From: Diplolepis rosae
Lineage: Eukaryota > Arthropoda > Insecta > Hymenoptera > Diplolepididae
Reading direction: 5' to 3'
Assembly (NCBI GenBank): GCA_030998225.1
Contig: JAPYXD010000743.1
Span: 1,116,001 to 1,180,000 of the forward strand
Length of the DNA stretch: 64,000 nt
Below, piece by piece: positions 45,195-56,275 of the stretch. The position numbers and the translations under genes are program-made. The notes beneath the pieces are model-generated. The model ran no database searches and was not told where the DNA came from. It saw only the letters and a program-made list of their open reading frames with translations. Position 1 is the first letter of the stretch. Every line of letters begins with the position of its first letter.

Positions 45195-45850
45195 AATTCT
45201 AATTAATTTTGAAAGGGATAATTTGAGATGAAATTTAACATTCTACCAGAATATGTACTCTTTCTGTACCAATTTGACACTATTTTACCATTATCAAGTT
45301 TAATTATTTGCAAGTCCAAAAAACTAATTCTATTGTTCCTTTCCATTTCATGGGTAAATTAAATTCTTGGGTGACAGTTATTGAAAGTATCTATAAGATC
45401 TTGCAACTTATCCAAAGGTACACACAATAAAGTATCATCAACATATCTAAAATAAAAGGGCACAACAAACTCCAACCTCTCAAAGACAGTCCTTTCCAAA
45501 TCTCCCATGACTATTTCAGCCAACATTGGAGAAATAACAGAACCTATTGGAGTACCAAACTTTTGTTTATAGAATTAACCATTAAATTTAAATTTAGTAG
45601 AATTCATAATGAAATCTAATCCTTTAAAAAATTCTTTTTAATCTAATTTTGTATGTGATTTAACTTTTATCCATCTATTTGAAACAGCTTTTTTGACTAA
45701 ATCTAACGGAATGTTCGGAAACATTGCAACAACATCCAAAGAAATCATTACATGACCATCAGGTATCGTCTTTGTGACTATAATCTTTTGAAATTCCCAA
45801 CTATTTTTAACAGTATAATTTGACTTTGATAATGAATTTTTAAGCATCAT
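45195..45850 (-). pseudogene. Penelope-like element reverse transcriptase fragment
   Basis: On the minus strand one frame with three in-frame stops carries ISLDVVAMFPNIPLDLV (first RT motif), FYKQKFGTPIGSVISPMLAE (RT motif with GTPxGS), FYFRYVDDTLLCVPLDKL (catalytic YVDD) and RISFLDLQIIK. FGTPMGSPLSP and a YVDD preceded by FYFRY, together with FLDL downstream, are characteristic of Penelope-like elements rather than R1 or gypsy. The N-terminal RT part and the GIY-YIG endonuclease are absent. Confidence 0.8.
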
Positions 45851-47087
45851 ATTAAAATTTCGTAATTAAGAAATTTCTAACATAAAAAGTATGACTCACA
45901 GCATTGAGAGCATTAATAGGTTGTTGCAATAACGTTTGTGCAAAAGAATTTATGCACCAGCAAAGGGTGTGATGGCTTCCACTCCGTAAAGTGCTTCGGT
46001 AGGGGGATTTCCTGGGTGCATCGGCACGCGCATGCGACACATGTTCATACGTAAGTACAAATCATACCCTTTGTGTATTAAAAAATAAGCTCCGTATCCA
46101 AACATTCTTTATGACATTCTTGTTTAGTTTTTGGTTTCCATGCACACCGAAAATTAACTACAGTTTCTGTGGGACAAGCTCTATGAACACGAATAGATGA
46201 TTAATCGTTAATTGGATGATGGCAGATAAGTTTAATGTAATATCATTATATGACTTTTACTATCATGCTGAACTACAATATATTTTTTGTTAATTTACAC
46301 TATTATAATATCATTATTATGACTATAATATTACCCATACACACTGGCAAGATGGGCCATACTTATAATTCAACACATCGACAACTAAGATTCTTATGGA
46401 CTTCAAAAGGGCTATTGAAACCATCCCTAGCGGACCCGGTTGAGAGAATGGCCAGAGAATACTCTGATCGTTCTCCAACTATTCTCTGACCTCGCATTAT
46501 TATGTCTAAGAACGGTAATAAAACATTTAAAGTCTTGCAATGAGGATTCTGTAGCAAAATTTGAATTAGGAGGTATAGAAATAAATACAATAATTTTATC
46601 TTTCATCAATAAAAACTAGAAAAACATAGTACACCTGTCATTGAAAGCAGTGCAGTGGTTCACAATTGGCATAACGTCTCCACTGTTAGGATTGGCCATT
46701 GATAGAAGTGAGATAAAAGTAGTTTTTTAGAGAATGGTCAGAGAATAGTCAGAGAACGGTCAGAGTATTTTTGAAATTGAGTTATTTTTCGAAAAAAGTA
46801 ACTTTTCAAACTTAAAATTACTAGAGATCAAATAGGTCGATTCATCAAAGGGTATAGATTATAGGTATTATATAGGATTGTATAGGATTATATAGTATAG
46901 GTTAATATATGATAAGAGTTTTTTACGAACATTTTTCGTTAACCGCGAAGTCATAAAATTTTCGTCTGTCCCAAGTGTTCTATGCACTTAAATTTCATCC
47001 CGATCTGAGGCATAAGAGTCCTCTGGTTTATAGAGGTATAGCTTATTTCTTCTATTGTCTTCTTTCGCTACCTGATCTAGGGATAAA
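45851..47087. other. Intergenic with AGAGAATGGTC tandem and inverted motifs
   Basis: 46729-46767 holds three and a half 11-bp units (AGAGAATGGTC, AGAGAATAGTC, AGAGAACGGTC). 46456-46487 is the inverted counterpart (TCTGATCGTTCTCC...TATTCTCTGACC), so the ~310-bp interval may be a small foldback or MITE. 46852-46910 is a TATAGGAT-type minisatellite. No gene is supported. Confidence 0.5.
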
Positions 47088-47390
47088 TTGCCGTTTTGTA
47101 TAAGAATTTCTTTCCTAATATTTCGTCTCAAAATTCGTCACAAGTTTGGGTTTGAGACGTCTGAAACTTCTATATCATCCGATATAGAGGATCCAAAACT
47201 GCACAAGATTGATAGAGTAAACTTTTTACTGCAAGCGTATTTTTTCAAAAAAAAATTTAAAAAAAAAAACATTTTGAAACAAAGAAAATCAATACAGTTT
47301 AAAACTAAACTCGCCGTAAATTGGCTATTAGCTATCGGAAAAATCTATTATAGTAAATTAAACAAGAAAAGTCATTTTAATATTTATTAA
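47088..47390 (+). CDS. Unrecognised Lys-rich open frame, also present inverted at 54 kb
   Basis: A 100-codon frame with a strongly basic C-terminal half (KKKFKKKNILKQRKSIQF). Its segment from about 47180 to 47346 is repeated in inverted orientation at 53971-54128, where the frame is broken. It ends 45 bp before the stop of the converging minus-strand reading frame at 47436. I do not recognise the protein. Retention of the pattern across the two copies hints at former coding, but a non-coding repeat is equally possible. Confidence 0.3.
   Translation: MPFCIRISFLIFRLKIRHKFGFETSETSISSDIEDPKLHKIDRVNFLLQAYFFKKKFKKKNILKQRKSIQFKTKLAVNWLLAIGKIYYSKLNKKSHFNIY
47180..47346 (+). repeat. Inverted duplicate, arm 1 (partner 53971-54128)
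   Basis: GATATAGAGGATCCAAAACT through TTGGCTATTAGCTATCGG matches the reverse complement of 53971-54128 at roughly 85% by eye. The two arms bracket the disrupted reading frame and its two inserted elements. Confidence 0.8.
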
Positions 47391-47435
47391 GCAATCTAAA
47401 AAACACCATCAATTTTCAATACGTAAATATACTGT

Positions 47436-47684
47436 TCAACGTTTCTTCAAGACTTTTTTCTTTGATTTAGTTACTCTTGGTGCATTTTTTACTACGAGCT
47501 CATCTGATAAATAATTTTTCGGTATTTTTCTTGGCTTTACGATTGCTTTATCAAATAACGATTTGAAAAAACATTTGCCTTTAGGGCTTAAATAAAGTAA
47601 TAGTTTCTTTACGTAAGTCAGTTTTTCAATGCCTATACCTGAAGCACCTACTGGTGAAGTAGGTTGCAATTTATCAAATGTTAT
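47436..47684 (-). pseudogene. C-terminal part of an unrecognised reading frame, split from its upstream part by an R1-like insertion
   Basis: About 82 codons from the insertion site (ITFDKLQPTSPVGASG) to TGA at 47436, with a basic end (TKSKKKVLKKR). Within the window the frame runs backwards into the A-tail of the R1-like element. The 14-bp target duplication TTATCAAATGTTAT (47671-47684 and 52012-52025) lets the two sides be compared: phase is the same on both. The frame continues at 52026-52034 and, beyond a mariner, at 52952-53033. The family is unknown. Confidence 0.55.
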
Positions 47685-48101
47685 TTTTTTTTTTTTTGTT
47701 TTTTTTGTTTTTTTGTTTTTTTTTTGGTGAGGAGGAAAAATGGCAAAATCTTTTATAGACGTTGTACAGGACTCTCCTAGGACGGGTCTAGGCATACCTG
47801 TTAAAACCAAAAAAACCCCTCTCTCGAACCAATACACCACCCGCGGAACCGCCTTTCGGCTTTAAACTTCACGGGTGGTTGGTTCCATTAAAGTCGCGTA
47901 CGACTCTTCCGTCATCCGTTCGCTCGGAACTTTCACCCGCGGCCACACGCCCCCTAGGATAACCGACTAGCCGCGCCACCCAGGGGAGAAACAAACAGAT
48001 TCCTTCCCCGAACGACGCAGACAGCCAAGTCTACCCGAGACGCAGGACCGCGGGTGCCGGCCCCGATGCGATTTCTACTGGCCCTCCCCGTTGTTTCGCT
48101 C

Positions 48102-51100
48102 TCAACGCCCATCAAGTTCTCTCGTCTTCATCACAAGTGTGACGAATGACTCGATGAGCGTCCAGAACCGTTCAGACTGGAACATGAGGGGGACGAGCAT
48201 GATCGTGTCAGGAGTAAGTTCGGAACCCACCGCCTGACCGAGGACCCCCCTAGCCACACCCCATTTTGCGCAGACGAAGAGTGCGTGCTCTGCGTTATCC
48301 ACCGGGGAATCACAGTAGCAACACGTCTCCTCGTCTCTCTTCTTAAAGCGCCTCAGGTACGCGTTAAAACAGCCATGGCCCGAGAGCGCTTGTGCCAAGT
48401 AAAAGCCGACTTCCCCGTGCTTTCTGTTCAGCCAGGTGGCGAGCTCCGGGATCAGGCGGTAGGTCCATCTCCCTGTCTGCTCACCATGCCATCTCATCTG
48501 CCATTTCTCGACGAGTCTGGGCCTTCCATCCTTGCGGATGGCCTCCTTCGCGCGAGCGATTTCCTGCAGGTCGGCGCAGGTAAGCTCCTTGCGAAGCTGA
48601 AAGGTTTCCTGCCTTTCCTCCGCCAATAAATCAATTGGCGGGACGCTCGCCAGGACCAGCACAGCGCTCGTCGAGATAGTTCTATATGCCGAAACTATTC
48701 TCAGCGTGAAAAGTCTCTGCGCCGAGAACAGCTTCTTCTGGATAGCATGGTTTTGCAAGGCATTGGCCCAGACCGGAGCTGCATAAAGCAGCTTCGAATG
48801 GACCACGCTCGCCACCAATCTTCTTTTCGCTTCCCTGGGTCCACCAATGTTTGGCATAAGCCGGGCCAAGTTTGCTCCACATTGGATAGCTTTGGCTGCT
48901 GCGATCTTTAGGTGTTCGCCAAAGCTAAGCCTACGATCCAGCTGCACCCCCATGTACTTAATGCTTGTTTTCCACTCGACTTCATGCTCTCCGAGAACGA
49001 TCCTCGGGTATTGGAAGGATCTCCTGTCCGTAACGAGCAAAGCCTCGATTTTCTCAGGGGCCATTTTAAGACCTCTGCCATCCAACCAGCGCTTCGCTCG
49101 CCACAGACTTTCATTGATCCTCAGCTCTAGGATTCCGACGTCGTCAGCGGCGCACACGACTAATGCGTCATCCGCGAAGCCGACGATGCTCGTTCCAGCA
49201 GGCAGGTCCATGCGCAGGAAATCGTCGTACATGACGTTCCAAACGAGTGGACCCACCCGCGACCCTTAAGGGGCGCCACATGTCATCTCCTCCTTGAGAG
49301 ACCATTTGTCGCCCTCATATATCACCCACCTGTCGCTCAGATAGTCATCTATCATTCGCAACAGGTAGTCTGGAACCTTTTTCCGCACCATCGCCTCGAT
49401 GCGGATGTTCCATCTCGCGGTATTGAACGCATTGCGTATGTCAATGCTAATCAACGCACAGAATCCCTTACGCTTACCAGTTCCTTTTCTTGCATTTGTG
49501 GCGATGTTAACCACAGCTTGGATGGCGTCCACAGTGGACCTGCCTTTTCTGAATCCGAACTGGTTTTCCGAGAGCCCGTTCTCCCCGACCAAGAGAGCCT
49601 GAAGCCGTTGTAGAATCAACTCCTCCAGAAGCTTCCCCATCGTGTCCAATAAGCATATTGGTCTATACGACGAGGCAACCCCTAGAGGTTTGTTGCCCTT
49701 CCTCAGCAGGACCAACCTCTGCTTCTTCCAATCTGCGAAGAACCTCCCCTCCCGAAGACAGGAGTTAAAGGCTTCTAGGAGGATCTCTGGGTACGCCCCG
49801 ATCACCTCTTTGAGGATCTCGTTCGGCACCCCGTCGATACCCGGCGCTGTATTTGCCTTAAGCCTTCCACCCGCTCTCTTTAGTTCTCCGAGAGTGAAGA
49901 GTTCTTCGCGCCGGACCACGCAGGAACTTCGGTCCTGTCTTTGGAACGGCTCCACGTGTGGAAACAAGCTACGCACAATGTACTGGACTCGATCGGGATT
50001 ATCCAGGCCCGGGGCCTTTCTTCTAGCCACCAATCTCTTGGTGACAATTTTGAAGGCGAGACCCCATGGGTTCTTCTCGACCTCACCGATCAAGTCTTTC
50101 CAGCATTGAAGTCGGCTTTTCTTTATGCCTCGCCTCAAAGCTGTTTTTGCCCCTTTCCATGCCTCGTGCAGCGTAGCATCCCCCTTTGAACGGGTGAATT
50201 TTCGCCGCGCTGCGAGGCATTCTCGACGTAGGGCTGCCAACTGGTCGTTCCACCAGTACATCGAACCCTTGGCTTGCCTGCGCTCACGGCGAGGCATCGA
50301 GTAGTCGCAAGCCGCGACCACCTTCTGCCTCACCGAGCGCACAGCAGCTTCAAACGACCCAGCAGGGCAGACCCAACCAAGCTCATCGATGAGCCTGGTT
50401 TCTTCGAGGTGTTCGCGAAGTCTTTCCCTGCTGAGTCGTCTCGTGTTCCAGGAGGGGCTCCTTCCTTCGCCGCCCCTACCCTTATCTACCGTCTGACACC
50501 GTTGTTCTAGTGTGAATTTGATGCACCGGTGGTCACTCAAGGTTATTAAATCGAGGACCGACCAGTCGCTTATCCTTGAAGCGAGGCGAGGTGCGGAAAT
50601 TGTGAGATCAATTATTGACCCCGCCGCTCCTCGTCTGAACGTAAATTCCCCGCCCTGATTCAAGACGATCAGTTCGTTCCTAGCGACCATCTCGCCAACC
50701 AAGATTCCCCTCCTATCTAGGCGGGCTTTACCCCACTCGGGCGACTTACTGTTGAAGTCACCCCCTATGAGGGATCGCCCGATGGCCTCACGGAGGCTTT
50801 CCTCAAGGAGGAGGATCTGGGTCTCAAAGACATCGAAGGGATCGCCGGGGGAGAAGTAGCAGCTGTACACACGCACATCCGCCACCTCCACCCAGACGAA
50901 CCCTGCGTCGGTCTCCAGGAAGTCCCCGACGCCCAAATCAGGGTTACAAACAAGGATGCCGGCCCTCCTTGAAGCATCCTGATACCAAGCAGTGTTATCG
51001 GACCACTTGTACTGCTCACTAATGAGCAGCACATCGGCCCCCGTCTCCCTGGCAGTCTGCATCAGGAGGTCCTGGGCATCCCTCCCCCTTCCGAGGTTGA

Positions 51101-51221
51101 GCTGCAGGAACTTCAATTCCTGCCTCTCAACCTCCGAAGCTCTTCCCGGAAGACCGGGCAGGAGCCGCTCCCCGAAACATGGGCGACATCTTTGTCGCCC
51201 CTGTCTGCGCATGACAGGCAC
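48102..51221 (-). pseudogene. ORF2: ORF2: APE endonuclease-reverse transcriptase of the R1-like element, one nonsense codon
   Basis: About 1,040 codons in one frame with a single stop (TAA, 49266-49268), where the sister copy at 58.0 kb has CAA within the conserved PQGS motif; a C-to-T change explains it. Endonuclease: LQLNLGRGRDAQDLL, LISEQYKW, GGDFNSKSPEWG and SDHR. RT: SYRPICLLDTMGKLLE, GFRKGRSTVDAIQAV, ISIDIRNAFNTARW and the catalytic FADD (IVGFADDALVVC). The C-terminus has a CCHC finger, CCYCDSPVDNAEHALFVC. It overlaps ORF1 by about 110 nt. It nicks the target and primes cDNA there; this copy is one mutation from an open frame. Confidence 0.92.
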
Positions 51222-52011
51222 CTTGGTGGCGCCTTACAGGTCCTGGCCAAGTGTCCCGTGGCGCCGCATCTCCAACAGGCGTTTTTCCTGTCGGGGTTGC
51301 TGCAGCCCCGGGACCCGTGGCCGTACCCAAGGCACCTGAAGCAGCGGGCGACTTCCAGGTGTTCTTGAATGCGGCACTCTACCCACCCAATCCTCAACTT
51401 GCCTAGCTGAAGCAGACGCGCGGCGTCTGCCTCAGCCAGCCGGATGACTGCAGTCTTCACCCCACCAAAGCGGGTGAAGAGCCTGCAGGACCCCTCAAAA
51501 GCTGGTCTGCCCAATGCCAAGCACAGGGCAGACACAACCTCCTCTTTTTCAACGGTCCCGTCGAGGTCCCTAATTTCGAGGGACCTCGTCGAGACCAGGG
51601 CCGAAATCTCTGCCCTCTCCCCGACCGCCAGGTCGAGCTCCTTCCGGAAGGCCGAAACTTGCCAGTCCCCATCTTTAATCGGGGCCTGGCTCTTGGCCAC
51701 CTGTGCCTACGACGGTGACGGGCCGCCCTTCCCCCTCTTAGGAGTTCTTTCCTGAGGGGGGGAGGGGGCTGCCCTCTTCTCACCTTTATTTTGAAGTTTT
51801 GGGGTGTCTCCCAGAGACGCAGAGCGCGGTCTCCGGAAGATACCCGTTTTTTTCGAGACGGGGTGGGTCTCCAGCCTCTTCTGGAGTTCCACCCCGCTTT
51901 CAAGTAGGCACCTGTGGGTGTTGAGCATACCGCCCAACACCTCAGCTGCCTCGATTACTGAGTCTTTTACAAAGCCAGGGTTGTTCCTGAGCATACCCTT
52001 TTGTATTACGC
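51113..52011 (-). pseudogene. ORF1: ORF1 (gag-like) of the R1-like element, one nonsense codon
   Basis: A frame from the element's 5' edge; the first ATG within it is near 51994 (MLRNNPGF), and a TAG at 51707-51709 interrupts it. After the stop, a region starting KSQAPIKDGDWQVSAFRKEL leads to three zinc knuckles: CFRCLGYGHGSRGC, CWRCGATGHLARTC and CLSC...C. This matches R1/TRAS-type RNA-binding ORF1 proteins and resembles ORF1 of the half-LINE at 3-4.8 kb. The full family ORF1 is longer, so the 5' end was probably truncated on insertion. Confidence 0.85.
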
Positions 52012-52036
52012 TTATCAAATGTTATCAGCGATTCTA

Positions 52037-52949
52037 TTAGGTGCACAACTAAGTTCCCGCTGTTTTTTTTTATGAAAATGCAACTTTATTGTGAAAAAAT
52101 GGTTACTAATGAATCATTCAAAGTATTGCCCATCGTTAGCTACAACTTATGCCCATCTTTCTGGTAGAGCTCGAATACCATTACGTTAAAAGTGTTCATC
52201 TTTTGAGGCTATTTACGAATCAAGCAATTTTTCGATGTCTTCATATGAGCGGAAATGCTGATCAGCCAGACCATGTGCCATCGACCGGAGCAAGTAGTAA
52301 TCGGACGTCGTAATATCTGGGGAATACGGCGGATGGGGTAAGACTTGCCATTTGAGCGTTTCCAGGTACTTTTTAAGGGGTTTGGCAACGTGATGCCGAG
52401 CGTTGTCATGCTGTAGAATCACTTTTTTCTGTCTCTGCTCGTATTGTGGCCGTTTCTCGCGCAGTGCTCGGATCATACGCATCAATTGCGTTCGATACCA
52501 TTCCCTAGTGTTGGTTTCGGTCGGTTTCAACAGCTCATAATAAATAACATCAGCGTCTTCGAAGGTTTTTGGCCTTCCTTCACGCGGACGGTCGTTGCCA
52601 TCTAAATCACCGTCTTTGAAGCGACGGTACCAATCACGGCACGTTGCTTCACTCAGAGCAGCATGTCTGTAAACTTTTTGGAGCTCTCGATGCGATTCAG
52701 ACGCCATTTTGTTCGAATGAAAGAAGAAAATCAACACTTCTCGCAAGTTACGATTATTTGGCACAAAATCAGACATTGTCACACAACCAAGAGTATATGA
52801 CGTCAAAACAAATTCACTAATGTGTCAAAGCGGTTTGTTTACCATATGTCTGAGCTTGGTTCATGATGTTTTGGATATTTCAAAATCAACCAGCACTTAC
52901 TGCTGGAGCCATCTATTCACAAACAGCGGGAACTGAGTTGCGCACCTAA
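52037..52949 (-). mobile_element. Internally deleted mariner transposon (copy 3)
   Basis: 913 bp with terminal inverted repeats of about 30 bp (TTAGGTGCACAACTAAGTTC on the left, complement TTAGGTGCGCAACTCAGTTC on the right) and TA at 52035-52036 and 52950-52951. It lies only 10 bp from the R1-like insertion, in the same disrupted reading frame. The transposase has lost its middle, including the first catalytic Asp. The terminal sequence and protein differ from copies 1 and 2, so three mariner lineages are present in the window. Confidence 0.9.
52213..52806 (-). pseudogene. mariner transposase remnant (copy 3), open but internally deleted
   Basis: A 197-codon open frame. ATG at about 52776 (MSDFVPNNRNLREV) is the likely family start. 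The N-terminal DNA-binding half ends GRPKTFEDAD and jumps directly to VIYYELLKPTETNTREWYRT. VILQHDNARHHVAKP (second catalytic Asp) and HPPYSPDITTSDYYLLRSMA (third) remain. The deleted part would contain the first catalytic Asp. Since the frame is still open, the product could be made but should not catalyse; it might bind ends and interfere with full transposase. Confidence 0.85.
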
Positions 52950-52951
52950 TA

Positions 52952-53150
52952 TGGAGTAAGTTTTACATTCATCGCTATAATTTTCATAAACATTAACTAA
53001 TCCGAAGGGGAGGTAACTTATTCTAGCAGCTTTGTGTATAGGCAATCGTTTTGGAATTTTGACACTTGATTGAAAACTCGGCTCAAAGTATTTAACAAAA
53101 CATATTCACATTCCTTAACAATTATAAAAGGCGTTTTCTATGCATTATAT
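52952..53150 (-). pseudogene. Upstream part of the disrupted reading frame
   Basis: Directly beside the mariner, 52952-53033 reads in the minus frame AARISYLPFGLVNVYENY and SDECKTYS, in phase with the C-terminal part at 47436-47684 once the two insertions are set aside. Further upstream a one-base shift (near 53035) changes to a frame reading CEYVLLNTLSRVFNQVSKFQ, and stops appear beyond about 53145. It is decayed, with no recognised family. Confidence 0.45.
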
Positions 53151-53970
53151 ATCATATCTTCATATTCCTCGATAGTTTCCACATTTTCAAATTTTTTATT
53201 GTTTACCGACCATAGAGGCCGAAATTCCTGTCGCACGGGCAGTATGAATGTCCTTTGACAGGGAAAACATGCTGAATATTGACTTGAAATCTGTTAGATA
53301 AAAGCGACAAAAATTTCAACATATGATAGTTCTTGTTTTGTCCACCACAAGAATCCGAAAATAAATATGCTGTATTTCCAGTAGTCCAGAAAGATGAAAA
53401 GTATCGCTCTTTTTGAGAATGCGCGATGAATTTTAAACAATCGTGATTGCAGTAAAGTGCAACTGGTTTGAAAAGTTTTCATTCAACTATTTCTCCTGAC
53501 TGCAATCTTTACTCTTGACCCTATTTAAGGAGTGAAATTATTTTAGAAATGAATCATTTAAAATGTTTTCGACAAGAAAACGAACTGATGTTTATTCCTT
53601 CCGAATAATAAAAATATTAATTAAAAAATGTATCGTAATCGTTCTCAAAGTAGTATGGGCATATGTTGCGTAGATTTAACAAAATGAGTATAGTTGAAAG
53701 CATATAAATTATTAAAAATGAACAAAAAGTTTATTATTATCAAAAATATACAAAAAGATTTGTAAAAATGTTTCCCAAGAATTAAGGAAAGTCCAGCGAA
53801 TATAACACACATTTCTAATACCATGAAAATTCGACGAAAGGCGAAAAAACACGACTTTCGACTCGTATTGTTTTGTATTTTAAAAAAAATTATTGAGAAG
53901 CGTTTCGCGAAAAAGCGATGGTTAATGAGGAGCGCTAGTATAAAACCCCACATGAGTACAAAACTTGAAA
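53151..53970. other. Intergenic, no gene recognised
   Basis: AT-rich with only short hydrophobic minus-strand frames, the longest 53645-53953. That frame runs on from the inverted repeat arm and might be a relic of the same unknown gene as 47088-47390. No domain is visible. Confidence 0.4.
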
Positions 53971-54128
53971 TTTTTCTAATAACTAATAGCCAATTTACGG
54001 CAAGTTTAGTTTTAAACTGTATTTATTTTCTTTGTTTCAAAATGTTGTTTTTAATTTTTTTTTAAATACGTGTTGCAGAAAAAAGTTTACCAAATCAATC
54101 TTGTGCAGTTTTGAATCTTCTATATAGA
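53971..54128 (-). repeat. Inverted duplicate, arm 2 (partner 47180-47346)
   Basis: The reverse complement of 47180-47346. It keeps the CTGCACAAGATTGAT and CATTTTGAAACAAAGAAAAT blocks but has small indels that break the reading frame seen in arm 1. Confidence 0.8.
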
Positions 54129-56275
54129 CATATTTTTTTGACGTATATTCTGTATTTTAATTTTTAGAATTTTTTTTTTTTGAAATTTCCAACCATCTCA
54201 TCTGACAAAAAAATAAACATAAAATGCCTCCAAGCGCGAATCGAGTTATTGCATGGAAGCCTTCAATTAGAGATAACTGTATTTAGCACCAACCAAGGAT
54301 TCGATTACTTGAATAGGAGTTAGATTAGAGTTAGAAGATATCCTGATTTTTCTCAAAACTTTTTATTTTCCTCTTTTTCTACTTTTTTTGCGAATTTTCT
54401 TTCTACTTTTCCAATCTTAGTTGTTGCTATTTGCAGCCGCATGTTATGACTATCCCAATTCCAAATTACTTAAAGAACTGAGTATACATTTTTTTTATTG
54501 CTTTAATTTTTTCCCAATCCTATTTACGGTCCAATATTGTGCGGAATAGAAGAGGGGGGTGATTAATGACCTTTTTTAAAATGTTCTTATTCAAAATTTC
54601 CTAGCGTCCTGATTTCCATCTGGACCTATCTGGTAACCCTAAGTTAGATCAACAATGAATTTGCCTTAACAAATCTTAACTCAAAACATAACGGTAATTC
54701 AAGAAACATTTTATTTATTGGACTTTCGTTTTCTCTCACACACATAAATTCATGATGCGTTTGCGCTGAAGGACTTTTCTTTAGAGTAAATGATTAAATT
54801 GAATGAAAGTTTAGTATGATATTGTTTTAAAATGGGGAAAGCCGAGGTTTTATTGTACTTATCCATATTATGGCATCAAAATTCTAAAGAGTCATAACAG
54901 TCTTTAAAACATGTCGAAGACAAATTAGTATTTCAGATACCAAATATTATGAATCTTCATTCAAAAAATGAAGAGTACGAAAAAATGATATTATGATTGC
55001 TAAGTCGTCTAAAAGTAATTCTAATAAGCCGAACAATGAATATTATAACCTGGAAAGTATATTTGAGAAATTCATATTATAAATATGAAATTACTAAAAG
55101 CTCGGCGACGCGCAGCAAAATTCGGAACATTCATTCTTGATTTTTTATATAATTCGTGTCAGAATGTCGTTTGAGTGCTTCCGCCATTTTCCGATTGGCT
55201 TCGTAGACTCGATCTAAGTTTGTCCAACTGAGTAGTAGCTTATAAGTGAGATTTCTTTTGGAATGCGGCAAGCGAGAATAGCTGAGAGGCTTTAGGTCGC
55301 TTCCTTAATACTGTGATTTTCTGAATAAATAATTCTTTTGAAACATACTTTGTTATTTAATTGAATTAACTTGTCCTCTAAGTAGTTAAATGTTGATTAC
55401 ATTTAGCAATAAACAGAGGAATATAGATGGGGCAATAGATTCTAGACTTTAAGGATCCTCTAGAGAAGCATTGGACAATGTTCCCACACTGAGCCCTCCA
55501 CTATAACAATTGGATCGGAAGTGACGTTATACGCATTCTTGATTGTTAAAACAACAACAACACGTTTTGAGGTTAGTTTTAGGAGCAAATACACTTTTCC
55601 GTATATAATATGCATCACAAAGTATCAAATATGATGTATATATCATAATTAAATACTTATTAAACGAATATACTCACATTCGTTATAAATTACTAAGCTT
55701 AGAATTTATCGCTTAGAACTTAACCGGAATTCTTCAACAAACTCTGCTCGACGAATCCGTATTACGCACGGGGTTCGTCCCATCCTTCCCTAGAGGATCC
55801 TTACAGACTTCAGCTATGAAAGTTCAAATAAACGAATCTAATATATCAAAACTATATGCCGTATAAACTAAAGTTACGCCCAGAAAAATATTTGATTAAT
55901 AGAACTAAAATTGGTTGATTCAGTCAAATTTTATTTGACTCAAGCAATAATCTTGGTTTATTCAACAAAATGATTTGTTTACATTAGGTCCATTTTCTTC
56001 TAAAAGCTTGGAACAACGATACTGATAGCTACTCTACGGAATTTTAAATGTGTACATTATTCATACTATTGTCTTTAATGAATCCTGTATTTATAAACTG
56101 CCTATCTATAACAATATGAAAAATATTGATCTTCTGCATAGTCATAGTACTAAAGCGCTTCCTATTTTTTTGCGTGCGTAGCGAAAAAAGGGTCACCAAT
56201 TATAACTCAGCCCTATTTCTGATTTTTAACGATAGGTAATTAATTTCCATTAAAAGCGATTTTTGATATTTTCAC
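54129..56275. other. Intergenic; possible solo LTR at about 55.1-55.5 kb and a 25-bp inverted repeat pair
   Basis: No gene seen. At about 55140-55510 the sequence has LTR-like order: GTCGTTTGAGTGCTTCCGCC, a TATAAG at about 55241, AATAAATAA at about 55324, and ends CCACTATAACA before ATTGGATCGG. This is suggestive only. AGACTTTAAGGATCCTCTAG (55444) is inverted at about 55785-55808, spanning about 370 bp. Confidence 0.35.

Larger units (their letters stand above)
47685..52011 (-). mobile_element. R1-like non-LTR retrotransposon with 14-bp target duplication
   Basis: A 4.33-kb minus-strand insertion between perfect copies of TTATCAAATGTTAT (47671-47684, 52012-52025). In order on the minus strand: ORF1 (N-terminus probably truncated; from 52011 to 51113, one stop), ORF2 (51221-48102, one stop), a 3' leader (48101-47726) and an A-rich tail with scattered C (47725-47685). 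GC content is about 60% in the coding part, far above the flanks. It is not at a ribosomal RNA target, so it is an R1-clade relative with relaxed insertion, similar to those scattered in many insect genomes. Confidence 0.92.

Noticed and set aside
48285..51755. Long plus-strand frames across the R1-like element
   Set aside because: They are antisense shadows of GC-rich ORF1/ORF2 and lack any domain.
55140..55510. Confident solo LTR
   Set aside because: Promoter- and polyA-like words occur in the right order, but there are no matching ends, target duplication or second copy in the window.
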